In this document: positions 1-5,808 of the stretch, piece by piece
Layout: each line of letters begins with the position of its first letter
Position numbering within the stretch: the stretch's first letter is position 1
Source of the DNA: Selenomonas sp.
GTDB lineage: Bacteria; Bacillota_C; Negativicutes; Selenomonadales; Selenomonadaceae
Length of the DNA stretch: 6,088 bases
Reading direction: 5' to 3'
Assembly (NCBI RefSeq): GCF_024693525.1
Contig: NZ_JAILKR010000072.1
Span: 1 to 6,088, forward strand
Translations under genes and position numbers: made by a program
The notes under the pieces: model-generated
Seen by the model: only the letters and a program-made list of their open reading frames with translations
The model's database searches: none
Told to the model about the DNA's origin: nothing

Positions 1-879
1 GTACTCGACGATCTTCTCCATACCGTTCTTGCCGAGCAGAACCGGTACACCGATGCAGAGGTCTTTCTCGCCATACTCGCCATCGAGGTATACGCAGCAC
101 GGCATGAGCTTCTTGGAGTCAAGGGCAATAGCCTCGACCATAGCAGCTGCTGCAGCGCCCGGAGCATACCAAGCGGAGGTGCCCAGCAAGCCCGTCAGTG
201 TAGCGCCGCCGACTTTCGTCTGGGCAACAGCCTCATCCAGCTGCTCTTTGGAGAGGAGCTGCGTTACAGGGATGCCGCGATACGTAGCAAGGCTCGTGAG
301 CGGAACCATCGTCTTGTCGCTGTGACCGCCGATGACCGTGCCATCGATATCGGTCGGCGTAGCCGGATAGCCAGCTTCCTGCAGTGCCTTGGACAGGAAA
401 TAACGGAAACGGCTGCTGTCGAGCATACCGCCCTGGCCAATGACGCGGTTGCGCGGCAGTTTGGAATCTTTAAGAGTCAGGAAGGTCATCGTATCCATCG
501 GGTTGGAAATGATGATGAAGATGGCATTCGGAGAATATTTGACAGCCTGGTCTACAACGCTCTTTACGATTTTAGCGTTGACACCGATAAGCTCTTCACG
601 AGTCATGCCCGGTTTACGCGGCATGCCAGAAGTGATGACAACTACATCAGAACCAGCCGTCGGAGCATAGCCGTTCTCATCCCCGATTTCAGCCGTTACA
701 CCGACAACCGTCGAATCAAAGTTCAGCATATGAGCCGTCTGCATGATATCCATAGCTTTGCCTTCGGCAAAACCTTTCTTGATATCCACGAGCATAACCT
801 CGCTGCAGAAATTCTTGACTGCGAGAACATTTGCAACGGTAGCACCTACGTTACCTGCACCAACAACTGTTACTTTCAT
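1..879 (-). CDS. mdh: Malate dehydrogenase, NAD-dependent (3' end cut by window edge)
   Basis: Catalyses reversible oxidation of malate to oxaloacetate with NAD in the cytoplasm; in anaerobic succinate/propionate producers it usually runs toward malate. Reading the minus strand from ATG at 879 gives 293 residues with no stop before the edge; family members are about 310 long, so roughly 20 C-terminal residues are missing. Visible features: N-terminal Rossmann glycine motif GAGNVG (residues 7-12), Asp32 ending the second strand (NAD ribose), active-site loop MPRKPGMTR (86-94) with Arg88 where lactate dehydrogenases carry Gln (malate specificity) and Arg94, SNP (125-127), Asp154 and Arg157 in the DSSR segment, and catalytic His186 in GGHSDK. 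The start is supported by TAAGGAGG at 889-896, 9 nt upstream. It has its own promoter (989-1017) and is separated from rubredoxin by a terminator, so it is probably transcribed independently. The R-K-P-G loop argues against lactate dehydrogenase. Confidence 0.95.
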   Translation of the reverse strand, partial: MKVTVVGAGNVGATVANVLAVKNFCSEVMLVDIKKGFAEGKAMDIMQTAHMLNFDSTVVGVTAEIGDENGYAPTAGSDVVVITSGMPRKPGMTREELIGVNAKIVKSVVDQAVKYSPNAIFIIISNPMDTMTFLTLKDSKLPRNRVIGQGGMLDSSRFRYFLSKALQEAGYPATPTDIDGTVIGGHSDKTMVPLTSLATYRGIPVTQLLSKEQLDEAVAQTKVGGATLTGLLGTSAWYAPGAAAAAMVEAIALDSKKLMPCCVYLDGEYGEKDLCIGVPVLLGKNGMEKIVEY

Positions 880-957
880 AATAAATTGCCTCCTTATAAT
901 TTGAAAACGGCCTGTTCTTTTACCATAACAGAAACCGCTTTCGGAATGCCTTTTATC

Positions 958-979
958 ATGAATCACACTTATGATTCAT
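958..979 (-). repeat. Perfect 8-bp inverted repeat at the start of the mdh leader
   Basis: ATGAATCA (958-965) and TGATTCAT (972-979) are perfect inverted copies around a 6-nt centre. The element begins about 3 nt after the predicted mdh transcription start. It could be a repressor operator just downstream of the promoter, or a 5'-terminal RNA stem-loop protecting the message. The arms do not match Rex, CodY, PerR or Fur consensus sites as I know them; the TGAAT/ATTCA core resembles an ArgR half-site, but the spacing is wrong. Confidence 0.5.
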
Positions 980-988
980 TACGTGTAA

Positions 989-1017
989 ATTATAACAAAG
1001 TCGGTTGTAAAAATCAA
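989..1017 (-). promoter_or_regulatory. Sigma-A type promoter of mdh
   Basis: On the minus strand, TTGATT (1012-1017) and a perfect TATAAT (989-994) are separated by exactly 17 nt. The expected transcription start is near 982, giving a leader of about 103 nt before the mdh ATG. The promoter lies between the rubredoxin terminator and mdh, which fits a separate transcription unit. This is read from motifs only. Confidence 0.75.
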
Positions 1018-1088
1018 TCTTTTTCCTTTAGTTTTTTTATTTTATCATAAATTAAGATTATATTTTTAAGACCTGCTAATAAGTAGTC

Positions 1089-1127
1089 AGACAACAAAAG
1101 AGACCCCTTTCTAAATGGGGTCTCTTT
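1089..1127 (-). terminator. Intrinsic terminator after the rubredoxin gene
   Basis: AAAGAGACCCC (1097-1107) and GGGGTCTCTTT (1117-1127) form a perfect 11-bp stem with a 9-nt loop. On the minus strand the stem runs into a T-rich tail (TTTTGTTGT). It begins 39 nt past the rubredoxin stop and insulates mdh from upstream transcription. The A tract on the other arm could give weak termination in the plus direction, but no plus-strand gene points into it. Confidence 0.85.
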
Positions 1128-1166
1128 CCCGTCAACATTGGGCAAAAGCCACTAAAGTCTATCACC

Positions 1167-1328
1167 TCAGGACTGTTCTTCAAAGTCCTCTTTGCCAACT
1201 CCACAGAGTGGGCAAACAAAATCATCCGGCAGCTCTTCGAAGGGTACACCTGGCGCCAAATCGTAATCCGGGTCTCCCTTTTCTTCATCGTAAATCCAGC
1301 CACAAACCGTACAAACCCAAGTTTTCAT
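1167..1328 (-). CDS. Rubredoxin
   Basis: Small cytoplasmic electron carrier holding one iron atom between four cysteines; in anaerobes rubredoxins commonly pass electrons to oxygen- or peroxide-detoxifying enzymes (family knowledge; the partner here is unknown). The frame from ATG at 1328 to TGA at 1167 encodes 53 residues, the normal family length. Both knuckles are present: CTVCG (Cys6, Cys9) and CPLCG (Cys39, Cys42). The intervening [10 protein letters not shown] and [11 protein letters not shown] segments are classic rubredoxin signatures. AGGAGG at 1335-1340 lies 6 nt before the ATG. The gene follows the PHP gene after 84 nt in the same direction and is followed by a strong terminator, so it could be the last gene of a uvrC-PHP-rubredoxin transcript, have its own promoter, or both. 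Longer frames in this stretch are shadows. Identification is secure; physiological role is not. Confidence 0.97.
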   Translation of the reverse strand: MKTWVCTVCGWIYDEEKGDPDYDLAPGVPFEELPDDFVCPLCGVGKEDFEEQS

Positions 1329-1349
1329 AATGCCCCTCCTAACCATATA

Positions 1350-1367
1350 AATAGAATCGTCTCTATT
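1350..1367. repeat. Inverted repeat upstream of rubredoxin (possible operator)
   Basis: AATAGA (1350-1355) and TCTATT (1362-1367) are perfect inverted copies around a 6-nt centre, lying 22-39 nt upstream of the rubredoxin ATG. The position suits an operator or a leader hairpin. I cannot link it to a known regulator, and a 6-bp A/T-rich repeat can occur by chance. Confidence 0.3.
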
Positions 1368-1389
1368 AGGAAGTTTTCGCCTTGGTCAA
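1362..1389 (-). promoter_or_regulatory. Possible weak promoter of rubredoxin
   Basis: On the minus strand, TTGACC (1384-1389) is a good -35 element, but the hexamer 16 nt downstream, AATAGA (1362-1367), is a poor -10. The putative -10 coincides with one arm of the inverted repeat at 1350-1367. Read-through from uvrC and the PHP gene is an equally good explanation for rubredoxin expression. Confidence 0.3.
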
Positions 1390-1412
1390 AATGAAATCCT
1401 GCCAAGGAAAAA

Positions 1413-2276
1413 TTAAATTCTGCCGCAGCGTCGTTTTACACCGGCAAAGAAATCATAGGGCACCGCCATGTTGCCATTGATGCCAGTCCCCATGGCAACA
1501 TCCGGACGGTTTTCCCCATGAAAATCCGTGCCCCCCGTAGGCATCAAATCATATTTTTCGATCATATAGCCGGCAAAAGCAGCATCGTCCTCGGAATAAT
1601 TGGGATAGAAGCGTTCCATACCATTTAGTCCCATGCTGTGCAAATGCAGGATAGCAGTCTCCTGCTCCTTGCGTGTAAGTCCCTTAAGGCCGATGTCTTT
1701 ATGGAAATGGGCCAGCGACGTCACGCCCCCCGCTTCCTGTATCCGGGGCAGTGCTTCTTCGGCAGTGATGTTCACATCCAGTCCCAGCGCTGCTGCAGCA
1801 GGGTCAAGATAATTGTCCCAGAGAGGCTGCGCCCGGTCATACAAGTGCAGGGAAACCAAATACCGCATGATTGCATACCGGTCAACAGAACGTCCCAGGG
1901 CAAATTTCTTTACCTTGTCCAACGATATATCCACGCCTTTATGGGCTACGAAATCAATTATCTCCGGAATCCGCCCCTCCTTGATGGAACGAATCCGCTG
2001 ATAAATCAGCTGAAACGACGGATGATTGGGGTCAAACCCCATGCAGACGATATGAATCTTGCGGCCGCTGTATTCTGCCGTTAGTTCCATGCCATTGATG
2101 AACTCAATTCCCTCCCGTTTGGCGGCTGCCGCAGCTTCATCGTTGCCGGCAATGTTGTCATGATCAGTCAAGGTAAAAGCCGACAAACCGCATTTTTTCG
2201 CCTCCTTAGCTAACTCTTCCGGACGAAAACTGCCATCCGACACTCTGGAATGAACATGTAAATCCACTATCTTCAT
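1413..2276 (-). CDS. PHP-domain phosphoesterase (Rnm/YciV-like)
   Basis: A 287-residue cytoplasmic metal-dependent phosphoesterase of the PHP superfamily. The closest characterised group I recognise is Rnm/YciV (often labelled TrpH), which removes the 3' phosphate from 3',5'-nucleoside bisphosphates and trims RNA 5' ends; that substrate is inferred here. Metal-ligand motifs are visible in order: HVH (His7, His9), Asp14, TDHDN (Asp38-His39), Glu64, His75, LAH (His190) and GGTDFHG (Asp251, His253). Length matches the family (about 290). One oddity: the usual A-H-P motif reads A-H-F at 189-191, followed by His192. The ATG overlaps the uvrC stop as TAATG, so translation is probably coupled to uvrC; only a weak GGAAAGG lies upstream. 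Other PHP families (histidinol phosphatase, DNA polymerase PHP) fit less well because of the TDHDN and GGTDFHG context and the overall length. Confidence 0.88.
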   Translation of the reverse strand: MKIVDLHVHSRVSDGSFRPEELAKEAKKCGLSAFTLTDHDNIAGNDEAAAAAKREGIEFINGMELTAEYSGRKIHIVCMGFDPNHPSFQLIYQRIRSIKEGRIPEIIDFVAHKGVDISLDKVKKFALGRSVDRYAIMRYLVSLHLYDRAQPLWDNYLDPAAAALGLDVNITAEEALPRIQEAGGVTSLAHFHKDIGLKGLTRKEQETAILHLHSMGLNGMERFYPNYSEDDAAFAGYMIEKYDLMPTGGTDFHGENRPDVAMGTGINGNMAVPYDFFAGVKRRCGRI

Positions 2277-4114
2277 TATGTTTCTTTATCCTTTCCTCGA
2301 AACTTCTCCTGGGCTAAGAAAAAATTATAGACAGCCTCTGCCGATGGCCGATTCATGCCCTCCACTTCGGCTAATTCTTCTACACTGGCCGCCTTGATTT
2401 TCGCCAAGGTGCCAAAGTGAGACCACAATGCCTGCCGGCGCTTGGGGCCAATTCCCACAATATGGTCCAAAACCGAAACCAGATTGCGCTTGCCGCGCAA
2501 TTTCCGGTGATAGGTAATGGCAAAACGATGGGCCTCATCACGAATTCGCTGGATGAGATACAGCGCCTGGCTGTGTCGTGGCAAAACCACTGGCTCAGAT
2601 TCCCCTTCCCGGAACACCAACTCAAACTGCTTGGCCAAGCCCACCACCGGTACTTCTTTATGGCCGGCCTGCTGGCGGATGATTTCCAGCGCCGATGAAA
2701 GCTGCCCCTTGCCACCATCGATGACGATCAGGTCAGGCAGCTCTTCTTTGGGAAGTCCCACATAGCGTCTGGTGGTTACCTCCCGCATGGACAGGAAATC
2801 ATCGGGCTTGCCCTCGGTACTCTTAATCTTAAACCGGCGGTAATCGGATTTTTTCGGCAGCCCGCCTTCAAATACCACCATGGATGCCACAGTCTCACTT
2901 CCCTGGATGTGGGAAATATCAAAGCACTCCATGCGCTCCGGCGGCTGTTTCAGCCCCAAATAACGCCCCAGCTCCTCCACAGCCCCGCGGGTCTGGTCAT
3001 TTGCCTGCTTGATCCGTGCCGCTTCGTCCTGCAAATATTTGGCGGCATTGCCTGCCGCCATAACCACGATATCGTGTTTCGTGCCACGCTGAGGACAAAT
3101 CAACTGTACCTTGGCTCGCTTTTTCTTCTCTGACAGCCAGGCCTCCATGAGCTGCCGCTCTTCGTCGGGTAGTTCCCGGGGCAGCAGCACTTCCCGCGGA
3201 ATAAAGGCGGCCCGATGGTAATACTGCTGCAAGAAGGCCGTAAGGATTGCCTCATCGCTTTCCTCTTCACTCCCCCGCAGCAGGAAATGTTCCCGACCGA
3301 TCATTTTGCCGGCGCGAATGAAGAAAATCTGTACCACCACACCGATTTCTGACCGTGCCATTCCTACTGCATCCTGGTCACCGGAACCTGTTACGATATT
3401 CTGTTTTTCCGCAATTTTGCGGACGGCCAGCAATTGGTCCCGCAGCCGGGCAGCTATCTCGAAATGATAAGCCCCGGCTGCCGCCTCCATACGGTATTGC
3501 AATTCCTTTTCGACTTCTTCTGTCCGTCCCTCCAAGAACAGCAGCACCGCACGAATCATCCCATCGTATTCGGCCTTTTCGACTTTGCCGGCACAGGGGG
3601 CTAAACAGCGCTTGATATGATATTCGAGACAGGGACGCTCCTGAAGATGTTTGCAGGTTCTAAGCGGAAACAGCCGCCGCAAAAGCTTTAAACTCTCGTG
3701 AACAGCCGTCGCATTCGTATAGGGACCGAAATAACGAGCCCCATCTTTTAAAACCCGTCGCGTGATGAACACCCGAGGAAACTTCTCCTGCACCGTGACC
3801 TTCACATAGGGATAGGTCTTGTCATCTTTAAGACTGATATTATACCGCGGGCGGTGTTTCTTGATGAGATTGCATTCTAAAATCAACGCTTCGACTTCCG
3901 TATGGGTCATGATGATTTCAAAATCCGCAATATGCGACACCATCGCCCGGACCTTCGGCGTGTGATTTTTATTGGACTGGAAATACTGCCGCACGCGATT
4001 TTTGAGCACGACGGCCTTGCCTACATAGATAATCTTACCTTGATTATCCTTCATAATATAGACGCCGGGACTGTCCGGCAACAGCTTCAGTTTTTCTTCT
4101 ACCACATCAGTCAC
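2276..4114 (-). CDS. uvrC: UvrABC excinuclease subunit C
   Basis: Incision subunit of nucleotide excision repair: it joins the UvrB-DNA complex and cuts the damaged strand on both sides of the lesion. With the GTG start the protein has 612 residues, close to E. coli UvrC (610). In order: GIY-YIG nuclease domain (GVY at 17-19, YVG at 30-32, EALILE near 75-80), giving the 3' cut; a four-cysteine segment (Cys154, 162, 170, 174) like the one reported to bind an iron-sulfur cluster in E. coli; a UVR motif for UvrB contact (about 200-230); an RNase H-like nuclease domain (Asp399 in CFDISH, Asp466 in IDGGKGQ, His529 in RDEAH), giving the 5' cut; and a C-terminal tandem helix-hairpin-helix region (about 545-605). 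No key residue is missing. An upstream ATG at 4132 would add six residues but lacks a Shine-Dalgarno site. The stop overlaps the PHP start by one base. Confidence 0.96.
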   Translation of the reverse strand: MTDVVEEKLKLLPDSPGVYIMKDNQGKIIYVGKAVVLKNRVRQYFQSNKNHTPKVRAMVSHIADFEIIMTHTEVEALILECNLIKKHRPRYNISLKDDKTYPYVKVTVQEKFPRVFITRRVLKDGARYFGPYTNATAVHESLKLLRRLFPLRTCKHLQERPCLEYHIKRCLAPCAGKVEKAEYDGMIRAVLLFLEGRTEEVEKELQYRMEAAAGAYHFEIAARLRDQLLAVRKIAEKQNIVTGSGDQDAVGMARSEIGVVVQIFFIRAGKMIGREHFLLRGSEEESDEAILTAFLQQYYHRAAFIPREVLLPRELPDEERQLMEAWLSEKKKRAKVQLICPQRGTKHDIVVMAAGNAAKYLQDEAARIKQANDQTRGAVEELGRYLGLKQPPERMECFDISHIQGSETVASMVVFEGGLPKKSDYRRFKIKSTEGKPDDFLSMREVTTRRYVGLPKEELPDLIVIDGGKGQLSSALEIIRQQAGHKEVPVVGLAKQFELVFREGESEPVVLPRHSQALYLIQRIRDEAHRFAITYHRKLRGKRNLVSVLDHIVGIGPKRRQALWSHFGTLAKIKAASVEELAEVEGMNRPSAEAVYNFFLAQEKFRGKDKET

Positions 4115-4118
4115 ACGC

Positions 4119-4128
4119 TCACTTCCTT
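4119..4128 (-). promoter_or_regulatory. Shine-Dalgarno site favouring the GTG start of uvrC
   Basis: AAGGAAGTGA matches the ideal AAGGAGGTGA at 9 of 10 positions and places its GGAAG core 7 nt before GTG at 4112-4114. The ATG at 4130-4132 has no comparable site upstream (only AGAAGA touching it). The site lies inside the six codons that the longer reading would add. Confidence 0.65.
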
Positions 4129-4165
4129 CCATTCTTCTATATTACCACAAATCCGTCTCTGAATC

Positions 4166-4193
4166 TGTATACACCATTCATTATTCTTTTCAA
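4166..4193 (-). promoter_or_regulatory. Probable promoter of uvrC
   Basis: On the minus strand, TTGAAA (4188-4193) and TATACA (4166-4171) lie 16 nt apart. The transcription start would be near 4159, leaving a leader of about 45 nt before the GTG. The -10 is embedded in the 8-bp palindrome TGTATACA (4166-4173), which is flanked by TGAAT (4160-4164) and ATTCA (4176-4180), a layout that could be an operator. Confidence 0.55.
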
Positions 4194-4221
4194 GCATGGT
4201 GCTTATACCTTCACTTTATCA

Positions 4222-4250
4222 TTGACCCCTTTTTCAAATTGTGCTACAAT
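4222..4250 (+). promoter_or_regulatory. Sigma-A type promoter of accC
   Basis: TTGACC (4222-4227) and TACAAT (4245-4250) are separated by exactly 17 nt, each one mismatch from consensus. Transcription would start near 4257, giving a leader of about 100 nt. It is divergent from the uvrC promoter, with the two -35 elements about 28 nt apart. Confidence 0.8.
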
Positions 4251-4257
4251 TCATGTC

Positions 4258-4342
4258 ATAGTTGTTTTAGCAGCTGGTTCTAATACCAGTTAATTTACAA
4301 CTATACCAAATAATTGTCAATAATATAAACCTATTTGTAAAT
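4258..4342 (+). promoter_or_regulatory. accC leader with two competing hairpins
   Basis: Hairpin 1: ATAGTTGT (4258-4265) pairs with ACAACTAT (4297-4304) and encloses a second stem, AGCTGGT (4272-4278) with ACCAGTT (4285-4291, one G-U pair). It starts at the predicted transcript 5' end. Hairpin 2: ATTTACAA (4293-4300) pairs perfectly with TTGTAAAT (4335-4342), ending 3 nt before the AGGAGG. Bases 4297-4300 are shared, so the two folds exclude each other. I recognise no known riboswitch class here. The arms are A/T-rich and hairpin 2 has a 34-nt loop, so stability is uncertain; the first repeat could also act as a DNA operator. Confidence 0.4.
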
Positions 4343-4343
4343 C

Positions 4344-4358
4344 TAGGAGGTAATCCTA
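4344..4358 (+). promoter_or_regulatory. accC ribosome binding site within a small hairpin
   Basis: AGGAGG (4345-4350) sits 7 nt before the ATG at 4358. TAGGA (4344-4348) and TCCTA (4354-4358) are perfect inverted copies around GGTAA, so the site and the first base of the start codon can fold into a 5-bp stem. On its own this is weak and probably only tunes translation. Confidence 0.5.
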
Positions 4359-5728
4359 TGTTTAAACGCATTCTTATTGCTAACCGCGGCGAAATTGCCG
4401 TTCGTATTATTCGTGCCTGCCAGGAGCTGGACATCGAAACCGTCGCTGTCTACTCCGAGGCGGATGCCAACGCTTTGCACGTCCAGCTGGCTGATCAGGC
4501 TGTCTGCGTAGGTCCGGCTGACGCCATGGAAAGTTATCTGAACAAAGAAGCCCTGCTGTCGGCTGCCAAACAGTCTCAGGCCGATGCTATCCATCCGGGC
4601 TATGGCTTCCTCTCCGAGGATGCGGATTTTGCCGAGCAGGTGACCAATGCCGGTATTACCTGGATTGGACCTATGCCGGAAACCATTCGCCTCGTAGGTG
4701 ACAAGGATATCGCCCGGGCTTCCATCGCCCCGTCGGGTATCCCCATGGCCAAAGGCAGCGACCCGCTGACCAGCAACGAAGAGGCCATCGAAGTTGCCAA
4801 AGAAGTCGGCTATCCGGTCATCTTAAAACCGGTATCGGGCGGCGGCGGAAAAGGCATGTGCGTAGCCCACAACGAGGAGGACCTGCGCAACATCCTCTCC
4901 ATGCTCGTGGATATTACCAAGACGAAATACTACTTCGAGCACTACATCGAGCGTTCCCGTCACGTGGAGGTTCAGATTGTTGCCGATAACTACGGTGAAG
5001 TCCTTCATCTCGGCGAGCGTGAGTGCTCCCTGCAGCGCCGCAACCAGAAACTGCTGGAGGAATCTCCCTCCATCGCTTTGACCCAGGATATGCGCGAGCG
5101 TGTGGGCCAGCTGGCTGTCAAAGCCGCTAAAAGCGTCCACTACTCCAACATCGGTACGGTAGAGTTCCTGCTGGACCTTTCGAACAACGAGTTCTATTTC
5201 ATGGAAATCAACCCGCGCATCCAGGTCGAACATGGCATCACGGAAGCCGTTACGGGCATTGACCTCGTCCGCACACAGATTCGCATCGCTGCTGGCGAGG
5301 CCCTCGAATTCACGCAGAAAGACGTCACCTTTACGGGGCATGCCATCGAGTGCCGTATCAACGCCGAAGACCCGGACAACAACTTCCTGCCGTCCCCGGG
5401 TGATATCACCTTCCTCCATGAACCCAGCGGCCCCCGCGTCCGTTTTGACAGCGGTGTGACAGCCGGCCTTGCCATCGAACCCTACTACGATTCGATGATT
5501 GCTAAGATTATCGTCCATGGCCGCACTCGCGGTGACGCCATCAAAATCATGGAGCGCGCCTTGAAGGAATTCCGCATTGACGGTGTCAAAACCACGGTAT
5601 CTCTTCACAAGAAAATCCTCAAAGATACCTACTTCCGCACTGGCAACATCGATACCCAGTTCATCAAGAACCGCATCGCCGTCTATGAGGCACAGGAAGA
5701 AGACAATAAGGGCAAATACTTCGCATAA
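4358..5728 (+). CDS. accC: Biotin carboxylase subunit (AccC/PycA type)
   Basis: ATP-dependent carboxylation of biotin on a carrier protein, the first half-reaction of acetyl-CoA carboxylase or of a two-subunit pyruvate carboxylase. The 456-residue protein is full length for a free subunit (E. coli AccC 449) and has no biotinyl domain. Visible: N-terminal IANRGEIAVRI (7-17), HPGYGFLSE (79-87), ATP-grasp Lys116 in GDK, Lys157, glycine-rich loop SGGGGKG (160-166), ECSLQRRNQK ending at Lys231, metal ligands Glu269 and Glu283, EINPRIQVEH (283-292) with Arg287 and Glu291, and Arg333 in ECRINAEDP. Two departures from the forms I know: Gly293 where Pro or Thr usually follows QVEH, and KPVS before the glycine loop. 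Its own promoter and the downstream terminator make it monocistronic, away from accB or pycB, so the partner is undecided; nearby mdh makes an oxaloacetate role possible but unproven. It has a strong Shine-Dalgarno site. Confidence 0.92.
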   Translation: MFKRILIANRGEIAVRIIRACQELDIETVAVYSEADANALHVQLADQAVCVGPADAMESYLNKEALLSAAKQSQADAIHPGYGFLSEDADFAEQVTNAGITWIGPMPETIRLVGDKDIARASIAPSGIPMAKGSDPLTSNEEAIEVAKEVGYPVILKPVSGGGGKGMCVAHNEEDLRNILSMLVDITKTKYYFEHYIERSRHVEVQIVADNYGEVLHLGERECSLQRRNQKLLEESPSIALTQDMRERVGQLAVKAAKSVHYSNIGTVEFLLDLSNNEFYFMEINPRIQVEHGITEAVTGIDLVRTQIRIAAGEALEFTQKDVTFTGHAIECRINAEDPDNNFLPSPGDITFLHEPSGPRVRFDSGVTAGLAIEPYYDSMIAKIIVHGRTRGDAIKIMERALKEFRIDGVKTTVSLHKKILKDTYFRTGNIDTQFIKNRIAVYEAQEEDNKGKYFA

Positions 5729-5758
5729 GCAAAAATCTCTTTATATTGAAATAAAATA

Positions 5759-5808
5759 TAAAAGCCTCCATAAGTTAGATGGATTCATCTAACTTATGGA
5801 GGCTTTTA
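5759..5808 (+). terminator. Long perfect hairpin terminator after accC, probably bidirectional
   Basis: Positions 5759-5781 and 5786-5808 are perfect inverted copies, a 23-bp stem with a GATT loop, starting 31 nt after the accC stop. The base is the typical AAAGCCTCC/GGAGGCTTT followed by TTTTA. The plus-strand U tract is short, while the minus strand reads into TTTTATATTTTATTT, so it should also stop leftward transcription. The stem is much longer than needed for termination and would be an RNase III-type substrate. Confidence 0.85.

Noticed and set aside
1..879. Lactate dehydrogenase as an alternative for the first gene
   Set aside because: The active-site loop has Arg in the substrate-specificity position (MPRKPGMTR) instead of Gln, the malate dehydrogenase signature.
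908..937. Weak hairpin in the mdh leader (CGG-CTGTT with AACAG-CCG)
   Set aside because: The stem is broken by unequal internal loops (1 nt against 3 nt) and is short, so chance pairing is likely.
322..1050. A 242-codon plus-strand open frame
   Set aside because: It is the antisense of mdh, whose opposite-strand reading has every catalytic motif; this frame runs on into the mdh promoter region and has no recognisable domain.
1076..1330. Two overlapping frames of about 70 codons on opposite strands
   Set aside because: The rubredoxin frame in the same stretch has four ligand cysteines, a good ribosome binding site and exact family length, so these are shadows.
1380..1407. CCTTGG/CCAAGG hairpin as a terminator for the PHP gene
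   Set aside because: A 6-bp stem with a 16-nt loop and no T tract on the minus strand; it would not terminate efficiently.
4277..4295. Resemblance to a FapR operator in the accC leader
   Set aside because: Only scattered bases match the TTAGTA-N5-TACTAA pattern and one half-site is broken; the local symmetry is better explained by the nested hairpin.
4823..5608. A 261-codon minus-strand open frame
   Set aside because: It is the complement of the biotin carboxylase gene, a common artefact of strong codon bias, with no Shine-Dalgarno site or known domain.
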